From positions 63,211,840 through 63,275,839 of the forward strand of contig JAVMKO010000002.1 in the NCBI GenBank assembly GCA_032164245.1: a stretch of 64,000 bases of DNA, written 5' to 3'. A program made the translations under genes and the position numbers. Shown here in pieces: positions 22,378 to 34,093 of this stretch (positions within the stretch are counted from its first letter, which is position 1; the number at the start of each line of letters is the position of its first letter). The DNA comes from Sternotherus odoratus. Its lineage: Eukaryota; Chordata; Testudines; Kinosternidae. The notes below the pieces were generated by a model. It was not told the DNA's origin and did not search any database. It saw only the letters and a program-made list of their open reading frames with translations.

Positions 22378-24690
22378 TATTTTTCTTGTTTTCTACTTTT
22401 TCTATTTTATTTAGCATATTTTGGGAACACCTCACTGTTGCACACTTTATTTTAATATTTTAATTGAAATGTCTACCGCAAGGTTAGTTGTGGCCAATCC
22501 AGCTTCCAAGAATCTGGATAACAAGCACAAATTTAAGAGACGTGTTGTATTCCTCCGTGTTCACTGAAGCAGACTCATGCAGCCACTGTTTATTCTCCCT
22601 GGGGGAAAGTTTCCATGTCACTGCTTACTGTGCAGAGTCTTCAACCTTTGAGCCTAAAGTGATATGCAATGGAGGCACAAACCTTTCTCACCATGGAGGC
22701 CTTATCAGTCTGTCCTTTTAATTTACATTTGGATCCACTGTCTATGGCTGTGAAAGGCATGTGAGGGTTTATTTCAAAGCCAGGCAAATAAGCAACAACC
22801 TGTGCATTAAATAAATTTGTACAAGGGTTGGGTTCACAGCCTGTAGTTCCTAAGTATGTGATTGGAACTGAGGTCTTTTTATCATGAAAAATATCAGTTC
22901 TGAGAGGTGAGCGCAGTTGTGCTGACAGCTCATTGGTGCTGGGGCCAGCACTGACTTCTAAAAAATCCCTGTGCTGTCCCTTTTTTCATAATGAGGACTT
23001 CGCAGGTGCTGACGAAACCTAGCGTAAAACTAATCCCTACTCATGTGTCAATGGCAGATGCTTTTTTGACATAGAAGAGCCTTGTTTGTTGGAACAAGCT
23101 GGTGCGGGAATTCCTTCAGTTCAGTGCCAGGATCTTTCCTGGCTCTAAAGAAGCAGCATGTAGATGTTGATGTGGGCTGGGCTTCACCATTGTTTCCAAA
23201 ATCTCAAGTGAGTCTTCACTCTGACAATACATTAGTACTATTCTCAGCTGTCCTCATGCACAAGGATAAGAAAAAGGAATGTGGAGTGATCTTCAGTTCC
23301 AGAGATCTTGCCAGGGTCCCAGAAGAGGAGACATCATTATGGATCCAGGAAGCATATGACTAAAGTTCCTCTGAAAGGCAATGTGACTGTGCCCCATCTC
23401 TTAGAAGGAGCTATAACTGAAAAATTGTGTGAATAGCATTAAAAAAAGTAATCACTTTTAAAATGTTCTTTTATATCAGTGTTCTAAAGTTCAACAGTTA
23501 GTCATAAAAAACAACAACTTGAGAAGATCACAAAAAGAGGACAAATTAAGTAAACAGAAATGAAAAACAGCATAATACATGTCCAAAAGTTATAATGGAC
23601 ACACTATTCTTTTCCATCAATATTAAACATATTCATTTATCAAACCTGACTTGTATCTTACTGTCCAAGTACATTTTAAAAGATTGCAAAAGTTGCCTGT
23701 ATAAATCCAAGCCATTTAATTATTTCATCAACCAGATTAGAGAGAGAGGAGGAGGAAGGTATTTATACCCAACTGATATGCAGAGGAGAGAGAGGGGGAT
23801 TACTACCTTCAGAGGCCATGATATCCACTTTCATAACCATAACAGGCAATTTTTGGTTTAAAAATAGGCCACTTTAAGCTACAGACCTCTTCATCTGTGG
23901 AGCCACTTGAAGAGTTGTTTTTGGGTTTCAGGCCCATCCATTCTACAGACCTCAATATGGCTGATTTGGTTAGGAGCCAAGTAGTGGCAGAGTTATGATT
24001 CTTGTCATCAGATATTCAGGTGGTGAGTCCTGTAGATTTCAGGTCAAATCTGACATCACACTGAATTTAAAGCCCTGATATTTATAGAAATTATTTAAGT
24101 AGAACTGCACTTTAATCATATTTGTTGGATTACAAAATAAAAATATCACTATAGGAGAGATGAAATTAAGAGCCTCACCTAAAATCTTCCTCTACAGAAA
24201 TATCAAAATAGTTCTATATACGACAACTAGAAATTATGAAATGTGGTCTTTTAAACACTAAATAGAAGGCAAAAATGTAAAGCCAGACTATATGAGGCAA
24301 ACAAAACTAGATGTACAATAGTTTTTTGATCTAATTTCCAAGGGGCTGTGCTGTTCTTTTTACTGCAACAGAGTGATTTCAGTTCAGTTCTATTCATTTT
24401 AAATTACTGTTGTATCAGTTTACATTTTTACATTCTCTCTCTTTTCATTGATTTTTTTGTTTGCTTATTTTCAACGGTGAGTCCCAGATCTGATTCTTTC
24501 ATACCTTTTTTGCTTCAGTTTATTACTGTATTCAGTTTTAGTTTCTTTAATTCAGCTTTCACTTCATGTTCATTGGAATCTCTAGGTTTTCACTTTGCTT
24601 TTATAACCATTATATTTTGTCTTTATTGTCTCCATTTCATAACATTTTTATTATTAAACATCAGGCTTTAAAGTTCTTCGAGTAAATTGT
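22378..24690. other. intron sequence, no feature supported
   Basis: Several open stretches occur (22488-22721, 23082-23363), but none has a motif, a splice context in phase, or a match to the mobile-element blocks nearby. They may be old DIRS debris; I cannot show it. Confidence 0.35.
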
Positions 24691-24775
24691 AAATATTGTA
24701 AATATAATCTAGTATAGATTATATAAGTATAATCTAGTATACTAAATAAGTATAATCTAGTACCAAGATTACTTG
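24691..24775. repeat. short tandem/inverted AT repeat
   Basis: The unit tataatctagta recurs about three times with partial inverses (tagattata), so the segment is both a small tandem array and a weak hairpin. Confidence 0.7.
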
Positions 24776-24779
24776 TAGT

Positions 24780-27330
24780 AGTTGCTGTCCAAGAGTGGTT
24801 GAAGAAGCCAGGGCTTCCCAAAATCTACTCCCAGGAAGAAAAACCTGAAGAAATGCGTTTTATTTTGATACAGTCTAGTCATCTGACAGCATCCCAATAT
24901 ATGTGGCAAACTACCATGATCTCTGAATTGGTCAAGCTACCACAGCAGTATTGAGAAGAACTAAAAACTATAATGACTGAGAGGCAACTTATGAGCTCGC
25001 ATTTCCATTCCACTTGCACCGGACGTGCCAGCACAGTGGCTTGTACTACATCCACATCTGTGGTAATGAGCTCTTCCTGGATTCAGTCCTTAGGAATTCC
25101 TAGGGCGATCCAAACCACAATTGAAGACCTTCCTTTTGAAGATTCCAGGGTGATTCTTTGTTCTCTGGGCCTCTATGTTCCAGCCCCAAGAACGCAGAAA
25201 GGCTTCCTTCAAGCAGCATTCCTCTACCCAGTCCTATTATCAACTTCACAAAACCTCAGCGGTGCTGAGACAGAGAAATGAGGCTCTGTAGCTGATGACC
25301 CGCGGTGTCTTCCTCCACTGTTGGCCAATCTGCATCTTTCTCCAGGCAGCAGGTTTGATTCTGGTGTTGAAAGCTTGACAGACCCTCTCAAATATCCCTT
25401 GTCTTCGATGTGTTTTTAGTTTTGGGAAGCCTTGATAGCAAGGGGTAATCTATCCAATTCTAGACCCTTCCCATTTCCTACCTTCCTTGCCTATTTCAAG
25501 ACTAATGTGGGATTCTCTACCTTCAAGATGCCTATTTACACATATCCTGCCCATAGGAAATACCTCCAATTCCTAGCAGGACCCTTTCACTATCATTACA
25601 GCATCCTGCCTTTTTGGTCTTTCCTTAGCATCAAGGGTATTCACTAAGTGATTAGAAGCCATTGTGACTCATTGAAGGAGACAGGTCTATCCAAATCTCG
25701 ATGGCTGGCTCATTGGAGGAAGACCACTTCAGTAGGTGATCAACTTAATTCAAGTGACTTAAAGCTCTTGCCATACGTGGTTCTCAGAATCAGAGAAAAA
25801 TTCACACTTGCTCTGAGTCAAAGGATAAAGTTAATAGGAGCTGTTAAATTCCAGAACAATAAGAGTTTATTTTCCGTAAGAAAGATTCCAAACTATAGTG
25901 AACCTGATTAACCAACTTCAGCCCCAAGCAAAGACATCATAAGGCTATGTTTCAGATTTATGTGACACATGGCCTCATGCACCTGTATATGATGCATTTT
26001 GCCAGTATTCATCTGTGCTCCATACAAGGGTGGTTGAAATCAAAGTACCTACTCAGCAGGCACCCTGTTGACATGTTGGCCACTGTCCCACCAGAAAGCC
26101 TCTTCTCATTTAAACTGGTGGAAAGACCCTCTTCAGGTGTGCAATGGAGTATCCTTCTCTGTAATTCGGTCAACCAAGAAGCTGGTGACAGATGCCTCCA
26201 CTTATGGGTGGAAAGGGATCATTTAGGTCACCTTCAGATTCAGGACAAGTGGTTCCCTCATCGAGGTTGTCTGCATATAAATGTCTTGGAACTCTGAGAC
26301 CTCTATTTGGCATGTAAAACATTTCTGTCTTTACTCCTGGGATCTACAAGCCAAGTAATGATAGAAACACCACAGCTATGCAGTATATGAACAGACGGGG
26401 AGGAGCCAGGTCACCTTCACTCTGTCAAGAGGTCATTTAGCGCTGGTATTGGTGTATACATTACCGGAACGTGTTGCTGGCCTGGTATCTTCAAAGCATT
26501 CAGAACTTACTAGCAGATCACCTGAACAGACAGTTTTCAGACAGCTGACCAAAGAGCCAGTGTTGCACAGCCATCTTTTGTTGGTCCATCAATAGACCTA
26601 TTTGCCACAGGTCAGAACAAAAACTAAGTGTTCTGCTCCAGAGGGGGATTAAGTTTAGCAGATGCTGTTCTCATTCCTTGGACTCTGAGATTGAGGTATG
26701 CCTTCTCCCCAAATTCCCATGATACCAAGGATCCTGAGGAAATTGAGGAAAGATGTTCAGTTAATATCATGATAACTCTGGCATTGACAAGGCAGTTCTG
26801 GTATTTGGATATAGTGAACTTCTCAATGAAGCCCTTGTTCATTTTGCCTGCTCTGCCTGATATAGTCTCACAGAATAAGAGTCAGATTCTATGCTTGCAC
26901 CTAACATTGTTACGTTTGTCAGCCTGGTTGCTGAATGTCTGACATCCACCAAAAGACAGTGTTCAGCTGAAATTTCAAAACATTCTGCTCCAAAACAGGA
27001 AAGCTACAACTAGATTGACTTTTGCTAAGCTAAATGAAAGGGATGACATGCTGAATCACTTAAAGAAGAAAAAGTGGTTACTTAGGTTACATTAACTGTG
27101 GCTCTTTGAGATGTGTTGTCTAAAAGGATTTTATAACGGTGCCTCCTTCCCTGATATTGTGGAGTCCTACTCTGGTTTCTGTATTGGTGAAGGAACTCTG
27201 AGGACACCTAGGGTGCAGACGCGACCCCAATGGATAATACTGACCAAAAGATTCTGATCTTGCATGCATAAACTGTATATGCCCCAAGAATTAAATTGAT
27301 GTGTGCAGCACATCTCAAGGAACTGGTTAC
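24780..27330 (+). mobile_element. DIRS-like retrotransposon remnant c (gag end, RT, RNase H, hairpin terminus)
   Basis: Order of blocks: a gag end with DLPFEDS and LGLYVPAP (about 25120-25190); an RT core, with FKMPIYTYPAHRKYLQFLA then GPFHYHYSILPFW (about 25525-25620); RNase H-like CLHLWVERDHLGHLQIQDKW then HINVLEL (about 26190-26297); LLADHLNRQFSDS (about 26508); and the start of the recombinase region with CSRGGLSLADAV (about 26635). The recombinase body is missing. The sequence passes into a terminal fold-back whose arms are 27098-27115 and 27308-27330. Many stops; inactive. Confidence 0.7.
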
Positions 27331-27434
27331 TGTAAAATAACTAACTGTTCTTTTTCTAGTTTTGGTATTTAATTTTTGTGTAGTTCTCTTTTTGCAAATA
27401 TTGTTTTTTAATAACTTTTACATATGTTTTCCAG

Positions 27435-27530
27435 GTACAGGATTTAAAAAATAAAATATTGGCTCAAGAAAATGAGAACAAAAGTTTATTAGATGTTTGT
27501 TCTGAAGTGAGTAAATCGATTGAAGATTTG
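27435..27530 (+). CDS. CCDC178: CCDC178-like exon E
   Basis: The acceptor is tttccag|GTA and the donor TTG|GTAAGT. It is 96 bp, exactly 32 codons, encoding VQDLKNKILAQENENKSLL through SKSIEDL. It is followed by the only short intron of the gene, 103 bp. Confidence 0.85.
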
Positions 27531-27633
27531 GTAAGTTGTTTTTTTTGTCTTCATGATTTGTATGTGAAAATCTTTGTTCATTGTGTTAACTTTAAATGAT
27601 CTTCAAAACATATTCTGTCGTAATGTTTCTTAG

Positions 27634-27770
27634 AAAATTAGCTGGGAATCTGAACAGTTGACTATGAAACAAACGCTCCTCAATACCCTTCAAGCAGTGG
27701 ATGAATTGGAAAGTAAAAATAAAGAACTTGAGCAAGAAAATGAAGAATATGTGCAAAAATCCAGAGAAAG
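27634..27770 (+). CDS. CCDC178: CCDC178-like exon F
   Basis: The acceptor is gtttcttag|AAA and the donor AAAG|GTAATT. It encodes KISWESEQLTMKQTLLNTLQ, then AVDELESKNKELEQENEEY. It ends in phase 2 (AG), completed as a serine codon by exon G. The intron after it is 9.7 kb and mostly filled by a DIRS-like element with nested insertions. Confidence 0.85.
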
Positions 27771-28129
27771 GTAATTCAAACTCTGTAAAATTTCTGCAAT
27801 ATAAACAGAAAAGTCAAAGACCTGGAGGAAAATAAGCAGTAGCATTTTAGATGAGCATCGGTCAATTGTTTCCATTTTAAATCTTTCTGAATGAATATTT
27901 CAGTAATTTTAAATCACATCACATTGAAGTCTTGTACTTAAATTGTTGGTGTTCTGTAATCCTAATCTCATGCCCCCACCTCCCACATAAACAAACAAAC
28001 AAGCAAAAAACAGTCATACACATGGGTTCTGTAGATTGGCAATTTGCTAAACAGAAAATATAAATTTTCTTGTTATTTCTAGATTAAAAACACCTTCATT
28101 CCCAATTATACTTTAAAACGTTCTTCTGT
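27771..28129. other. intron after exon F
   Basis: Plain A/T-rich intron up to the DIRS element that follows. Nothing else was recognised. Confidence 0.4.
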
Positions 28130-29179
28130 GAATATGCAGAAGATCAGTGACTGCACAGGAGGGACCTGTTTCCCAGAAAAAGGGCGAAGAAGAGAGCTAC
28201 CACTTCTCCTACAAAGGGAGCCTTGAAAAAGAAGTGTTCTATGACTCTCTCCACATCCTCAGTACTGACCATGCTATAGCTAAGGACGAACGAGTCATAA
28301 GGATCTTCCGTTACTGCTAAAGCCCAATAACCTAAGCAGGCAGGCTCTCTGAAGGATAGCAGAAACAAGGCTGCCCCTTCTACCACAGCAGCAGTTGAAC
28401 ACTTGGTACCAACCACCTCCATAGTTCCTCAGCTTATGGCGCTTTTTCTGGCTTTCTGGTGTATACTGCTGAGACAGCAGTACTGAAGTCAGTACTGACA
28501 TCCTCGGCATCAAACCCTCTGGCACCGCAAAAATTCCCAATACCATAACAATTCTCCAGATACCACAACAGTTACAGCTGATGCCATCTTCAATACCAGG
28601 ATCTCTTGGAATGCAGCATTTTCTCCAATATAAAGGCTTAGTAGTTGCTGCAGCACCGGAATCACCTCTTCTCAGTACTGACATAGCATCGGCACATTCA
28701 GCGCTGTTACACATGCCAACAAACATATCTGCCTCTCCTTTTTCTAGTGAGGAGGACGACAATGAGGAAGCACCTCAAGGTAAAGGCTGAGACAATATTC
28801 CCCATCAGTGTCAGAGATGGGGCCCCATGAGTCCCCCGAGGAGACTTTTTGGGGTAATAAAGGAGGCTCTAGATCAGGAAGCCACTCCTGCAATTAACAC
28901 CACCTTCAGGAGACGATTTTAAACAATTTCGGGAGCTGATTAAATTAATCACAGACACTCCCCTAATCCCTTTGGAAGAAGTTGCTTAGTTCCAGCAGAA
29001 GTTGTTAGACATATTACACACATCAGCTTCCTCCAAAATTGCCTTTCCCATTAATGAGGCACTCATGGATCTTGCCAACGCCATCTGGAAGACCCCCACA
29101 ATCCCTCCTACTTGTAAAGGCTGATAAGTATTACATCCCATCAAAGGGTCTAGAATTTCTCTTTTCACACAGTCCAACT

Positions 29180-29460
29180 CACTGGTGATAAGGATGGTCA
29201 ATGAATGGGGCAGGCAACACTGTTTGAGGACCACCCTGTATGATAAAGAATGGAAAAGATTGTATCTTTTTTGTGACAAGGCCTATTCGTCAGTGACATT
29301 GCAGTTCAGAATAGCCAACTATGAAGGCTCGATAGCAAAATACAATCACACAAATTACTCCAAACTTTCTGATTTTATTAACTTCATCCCTGAAGACAAA
29401 AGGGTGCAATTTAGGTTATTCATCTCCTTGCAAGAACTGCTCTGCAGGCATCCTTAGACT
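29180..29460 (+). pseudogene. DIRS element d gag core
   Basis: The stretch SSVTLQFRIANYEGSIAKYN then KLSDFINFIPEDKRVQFRLF is shared with element f at 61390-61510 (ATLQFRIANQQAFSSKYDF). The same sequence in two independent copies shows that it is a conserved gag core of this DIRS group. Later in the same element (29540-29650) come GKTESLHTLKDSRATLWSSD and a YTPAQK-like end. Confidence 0.7.
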
Positions 29461-30129
29461 CAGCAGACATGGTGGCACAAGGTCCATCATGACTGCCATA
29501 GTGATGTGACATGCCTCCTGTCTCCACTTGTCTGGATTCCCAAATGCAATCCACCAAAAAAAATCTCCCCTTTAAAGGTTCAAAATTATTTTCAGGTAAG
29601 ACTGAGTCGCTGCATACATTGAAAGACTCTAGAGCGACTCTTTGGTCTTCAGACATATACACACCTGCACAAAAACAAGGCAAATATTTTCCATCACAAT
29701 GCTCAAAACCAGCACCTTATCTACAGTCACAAAGGCAGTATGATATCCAGAGATGGAGGCAAAGATCCACAGTACATAGGCCACTCCCATCTCAACCTTC
29801 TACATAGGGACAATGTGGAACAAAATATCAAATTTGAGGGTTTGGTCAAAGTCCCAAGAGACCTCCCCCAATTCCAGTTGCTGAAATCACTTTCAAATCG
29901 CCATCCCTTTACAGACCATTTGATACCATTCTACCCAGCATGGCGAATTATTGCTTTGGACAAATGGTGCTGGAAATTATCACCATCGATTATTCTGTCT
30001 GGTTCACTTCCATTCCCCACAGCTACCCTTCCTCCCTGTTCTTCTTCAGGGATCCCTCTCACGAGCACCTTCTGACAGAGGAACTATACTATCTCCTCTA
30101 ACTAAGTGCAGTAGAACCAGTACAGGGAC

Positions 30130-30540
30130 AACACAGCGGGAAAGGCTTTTATTCCCATTATTTTTTAACCCAGAAAAAGACCAAGATTGGAGGCCGATTC
30201 TTGACTTGAGAAACCTAAACAAATTAGTCAAGACACAGTGGTTCAGGATGGTTTCTTTAGCAACAATAGTCCCAACATTGGAATGAGGGGACTGTTTTTT
30301 GGTTCTTGGCCTGCCAGATGCATGGTTTCATGTCACCATACATCCATCACAGAGGTTTCTCCGATTTGTTTTGAGACAAAATCACTGTCATTACAAGGTA
30401 TGCTGCTCTTTGGCCTCTCCACAGCCCCCTGAGTCTTTTTCAAAGTTCTAGCAGTGGCAGCTGCCCACCTCCACAAGCAAAGGGTCATGATGTACTCCTA
30501 TTTATATGACTGTCTACTCAAGAACGCTACTCGTGAAGAA
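30130..30540 (+). pseudogene. DIRS element d reverse transcriptase fragment
   Basis: LFPLFFNPEKDQDWRPILDL then RNLNKLVKTQWFRM is the RT finger region (usual form PKK...WRPILDLR.LN). It is followed in other frames by GLPDAWFHVTIHPSQRFLRF and a YLYDCLL segment where the catalytic YLDD would be. The end is cut by the Penelope-like insertion; the RT continues at 31711 with ELEFIGAHLN and ARTCLRLLGHMAATTYVMKQ. Confidence 0.75.
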
Positions 30541-30566
30541 TCCGTCAGACCCACATAAAAGCTAAT

Positions 30567-31700
30567 GACAGGTTTCAGACTGGTAGCCGTGTTAGTTTGT
30601 ATCAACAGAAAGAACAAGGAGTACTCATGGCACTTTAGAGACTAACAGATTTATTTGGGCATAAGTTTGTGTGTACTACAACGCACTTCATCAGATGCAT
30701 GGAGTGGAAAGTACAGTAGGAAGATATAGATAGATATAGATATATACAGAGAGAGAGAACATGAAAAGATAGGAGTTGCCATACCAACTCTAATGAGACA
30801 AATCAATTAAGGTGGGCTATTATCAGCAGGAGAAAAAAATGTTTCTCATTGGAGTCTGTTTTTGAAATTCTTTTGTTGAAGAATTGTGACTTTTAGGTCT
30901 GTAATTGTGTCCAGGGAGGTTGAAGTGTTCTCTGGCTGGTTTTTGAATGTTATAATTCTTGATGTCTGATTTGTATCCATTTATTCTTTTGCATAGAGAC
31001 TGTAGAGCTGGAATTAATTTGCAAACTGGACACCATTAAATTAAGCTTGAATAAAAACTGGAAGTAGATGGGTCATTACACAAACTAAAACTATTTCCTC
31101 ATGCTAATTTTTTCCCCTACTGTTACTCACACCTTCTTGCCAACTGTTTGAAATGGGCCATCTTGATTATCACTACAAAAGTTTTTTTTTCTCCTGGTGA
31201 TAATAGCCCACCTTAATTGATTTGTCTTCTTAGAGTTGGTATGGCAACCCCCATCTTTTCATGTTCTCTGTATAGATATATCTTCCTACTATATTTTCCA
31301 TTCCATGCATCTGATGAAGTGGGTTTTAGCCCAAGAAAGCTTATGCCCTAATAAATTTGTTAGTCTCTAAGGATATATCTTCACTACCTGCCGGATTGGC
31401 GGGTAGCGATTGATCTTTTGGCGATCGATTTATCACGTCTCGTTAAGATGCGATAAATTGATCACCAACTGCACCCCCTTCAGCTCCGGAACTCCAGCTT
31501 GCCGTGAGGCGCAAGCTGGAGTCAATGGGGGGAGCGCGCCGCCAACCGCTGCCGCCATGAGGATGGCAGGTAAGTTGGCTGAAGATGCGCCGACTTCAGC
31601 TACGTTATTCACGTAGCTGAAGTTGCGTATCTTCAGTCGATCCCTCCCCCTAAGTGTAGACCAGCCCTAAGGTGCCACAAGTATTCTTCAATCTTTTTAC
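30567..31700. mobile_element. Penelope-like fold-back insertion in DIRS element d
   Basis: Flanked by the 10-bp direct repeat aaaagctaat (30557-30566, 31701-31710). Both ends carry the same terminal module in opposite orientation (gttagtctctaaggtgcc and its inverse; cataagtttgtg/gaaagcttatgcc). Between them, about 30840-31010 on the minus strand reads CKRINGYKSDIKNYNIQKPA, the C-terminal edge of a GIY-YIG endonuclease remnant like that at 62.6 kb. The element is therefore a mostly non-coding Penelope derivative with inverted ends. Confidence 0.75.
31371..31667. mobile_element. PIF/Harbinger-like MITE nested in the Penelope-like end
   Basis: 297 bp flanked by TAA on both sides (31368-70, 31668-70). 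The ends GGATATATCTTCACT and AGTGTAGACCAGCCC are imperfect inverted repeats. Removing the element and one TAA restores the terminal module of the host Penelope-like repeat exactly as seen in the other copies. Confidence 0.8.
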
Positions 31701-32029
31701 AAAAGCTAATATAACTCTTTGCAAAACTCGATCTCCAAATAACATTCAGAAGTCAATGATGACACCGGTAAAAGAACTAGAATTCATTGGGGCTCATCTA
31801 AACTAACTGGAGGCGAAAGCTTCACTACCACCAGACAGATTTGCCGTCCTAGTAAATCTGATCAACACTAAGGTGAACAGTCCACAAACATCTGCCAGGA
31901 CTTGCCTCCGCCTATTAGGCCACATGGCAGCAACCACTTACGTTATGAAACAGGCCAGTCTATGCGTGTACTGCCTACAAAGGTGGTTTAGGAGAGTGTA
32001 CATCCCACACAGAGTCTTAGCCTCTCATA

Positions 32030-32408
32030 CAGTAGAACCTCAAAGTTATGAACACCTCAGGGATAGAGGTTGTTCATAACTCTGAAATGTTCATAATTGA
32101 ACAAAAGGTTATGATCTTTCAAAACTTTACAATTGAACATTGACTTAATATAGCTTTTAAATTTTACTATGTAGAAGAAAAATGCTGCTTTTAATCATCT
32201 TATCCATACAGAAAGTTTCCCTACCTTGTCAAATCTTTTTTTAAAACTTTCCCTTTATTTTTAGTAGTTTACATTTAACACAGTACTGTGCTGTATTTGC
32301 CCTTTGTGTGTGTCGGAGAGGTGTCTCTGCTGCTGCCTGATTGTGTACTTCTGGTTCCAAATGAGGCATATGGTTGACCATTCAGTTTGTAACTCTGAGG
32401 TTCTACTG
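32030..32408 (+). mobile_element. pogo/Tigger-like MITE, type 3
   Basis: TA-flanked (32028-29, 32409-10), with CAGTAGAACCTCAAAGTTA and TAACTCTGAGGTTCTACTG ends, 379 bp, no transposase. It interrupts the RT/RNase H region of DIRS element d. Confidence 0.85.
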
Positions 32409-32594
32409 TACCACGAAAGATCAAGGACTTGCTACAGTGGTGGACCCATTCACACAACATGTGTGCAGATTCCCTCTGCAATGATAATCACAACGGATGT
32501 ATCCTTAGTGGCTGAGGCCCTCATCTAAACAACCTCCCAGTACAGGGCAGGTGTTCTCCTCTGGAATCAGCACTGCACATAAGCATACTAAAAC

Positions 32595-32860
32595 ATGATC
32601 AGAAACAAAATCATACATATCTTGGTGGACAACTTTGCTTGCATGCTCTATATAAACAAACAGGGAAGAATGAGGTCACACTTCCTTGGCAATGAGACAT
32701 TAAGACTGTGGAACTGGTGCATGCATCACAAGATCACCATATCAGCTTCCTATCTACTGGGATGTCAGAACACCACAGTGAACATGTTAAGCAGAAAATT
32801 CTCCCACTATCACAAGTGGGAAATAAATACCTTGTTGATACAGGCCATATTCTGACAATG
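32595..32860 (+). pseudogene. DIRS element d RNase H-like fragment
   Basis: The open frame reads ILVDNFACMLYINKQGRMRS, then LRLWNWCMHHKITISASYLL and NMLSRKFSHYHKW. The pattern of a tyrosine-isoleucine-asparagine-lysine block, LWNWC, then a D/N-x-LSR block is that of DIRS RNase H domains. The next block, IDLFATSQNSKCPTLCSRAG (about 32875), begins the linker to the recombinase. Confidence 0.7.
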
Positions 32861-33308
32861 GGAATTTTTCACCATAGATCTATTTGCCACAAGTCAGAAC
32901 AGTAAATGCCCAACATTGTGCTCCAGAGCAGGGTTGGGGCCAGGATCCATGGGCAATGCCTTCCTCCTCAGATGGGATGCACCTCTCCTTTATGCTTTCC
33001 CTCCTACCCTGTTGTTGTTCCGGGTCATACAAAAGATCAACACTGACCAATTCAGGGTCATGTTGATAGCCTCCACTTAGCCCAGAGAAACATGATTTCC
33101 ATATGTGCAGCAGATATTGGTATGTCCAGCACATTGGTATGTCTTCCACAAGATGCAGGCCAAATCTTGCACCCAAACCTGAAGATACTCTGCCTGAAGG
33201 CCTGGTTCCTCCAGGATTCCAAGGTGAGGACATGACCTGCTCAGAAGAGATGAAAGATATCTTTCTAAACAGTATGCAGCTGACTACGCGCTCAATCTAC
33301 CTCCACAA

Positions 33309-33925
33309 ATGGAAGAGACATGGTGCCAGAACAAACAAATCAGAGCCACCACCTCTGCTCTATCACTAGTCCTGGACTATATACTTCAACTAAAAAATCG
33401 GGTTCATTCAGAGTACACCTTGCAGCTATCACAACCTTCCACCATAAATGTGGATGCGTTTTCATTCTTTACCCATCATTTACAAAGCAATTCTTACAAG
33501 GTGTCTGGAGCTTCTATCCTGAACTCAGAGTTCCAACACATCCAAGAGATCTTAATTTAATACTTTGTTCTCTTACCAGACTTATATTCAAAACCGTGGC
33601 TACATGTTAACTATTACACCTTCCAATGGAAGGAGCCTTCCTTGTTGCCACCACATGCACAAGACGTGTAGGAGAACTTGGGGCCCTCTTGGCTTCCTCC
33701 CCCATACATGATATTTTTCAAGAACAAGGTCACTCTAAGATCACATCATAAATTTCTACCTAAAATACCCTTTGTTCCACCTCAACCAACCCATCCATCT
33801 TCCCACATTCTTCCTAAACCCGCTAAGAACAGGCAAGAAGCGCCTCTCTATAGGCAAGAAACGGCACTCCATATCCTAGTTTTCAGAAGGGCACTATCTC
33901 AAATGGACTAAACCATTCAGGAAGG
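33309..33925 (+). pseudogene. DIRS element d tyrosine recombinase fragment
   Basis: The frames give LVLDYILQLKNRVHSEYTLQ (N-terminal core), then TRRVGELGALLASSPIH (about 33660; the catalytic-arginine neighbourhood, R-x2-E-L) and FFKNKVTLRSHHKFLPKI, then LHILVFRRALSQMD. It then breaks off, with THSMRSLSTSIAFLNNVPV (the HxxR-like block) at 34049-34093. Frameshifts occur near 33545 and 33640. Confidence 0.75.
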
Positions 33926-34093
33926 CACCAGATAGAGAGAGATCTAAAGGAGAAGCTGTACCTAAGCAAATAGATTTCAGAGTGCATTCATCTCTTCTAC
34001 TGCCAACACGAACAGTAACTCCCCCTCCTCCCACCACAGGTTAGAACACATTCTATGAGGTCACTCTCCACATCCATAGCCTTCCTTAACAAT

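Larger units (their letters stand above)
28130..34093 (+). mobile_element. DIRS-like retrotransposon d, nearly full set of domains, heavily nested
   Basis: Gag, RT, RNase H and tyrosine-recombinase remnants occur in the usual DIRS order over 6 kb; the individual domains are listed separately. It is interrupted by a Penelope-like insertion (30567-31700) and a pogo-like MITE (32030-32408), and is broken at 34093 by an LTR-like block. Its hairpin terminus appears at 36160-36430. This is the most complete DIRS copy in the window. Stops and frameshifts occur in every domain, and the RT catalytic YLDD is read as YLYD. Confidence 0.8.

Noticed and set aside
28295..28762. 155-codon minus-strand reading frame
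   Set aside because: It is antisense to the gag region of DIRS element d, with no recognisable protein features.
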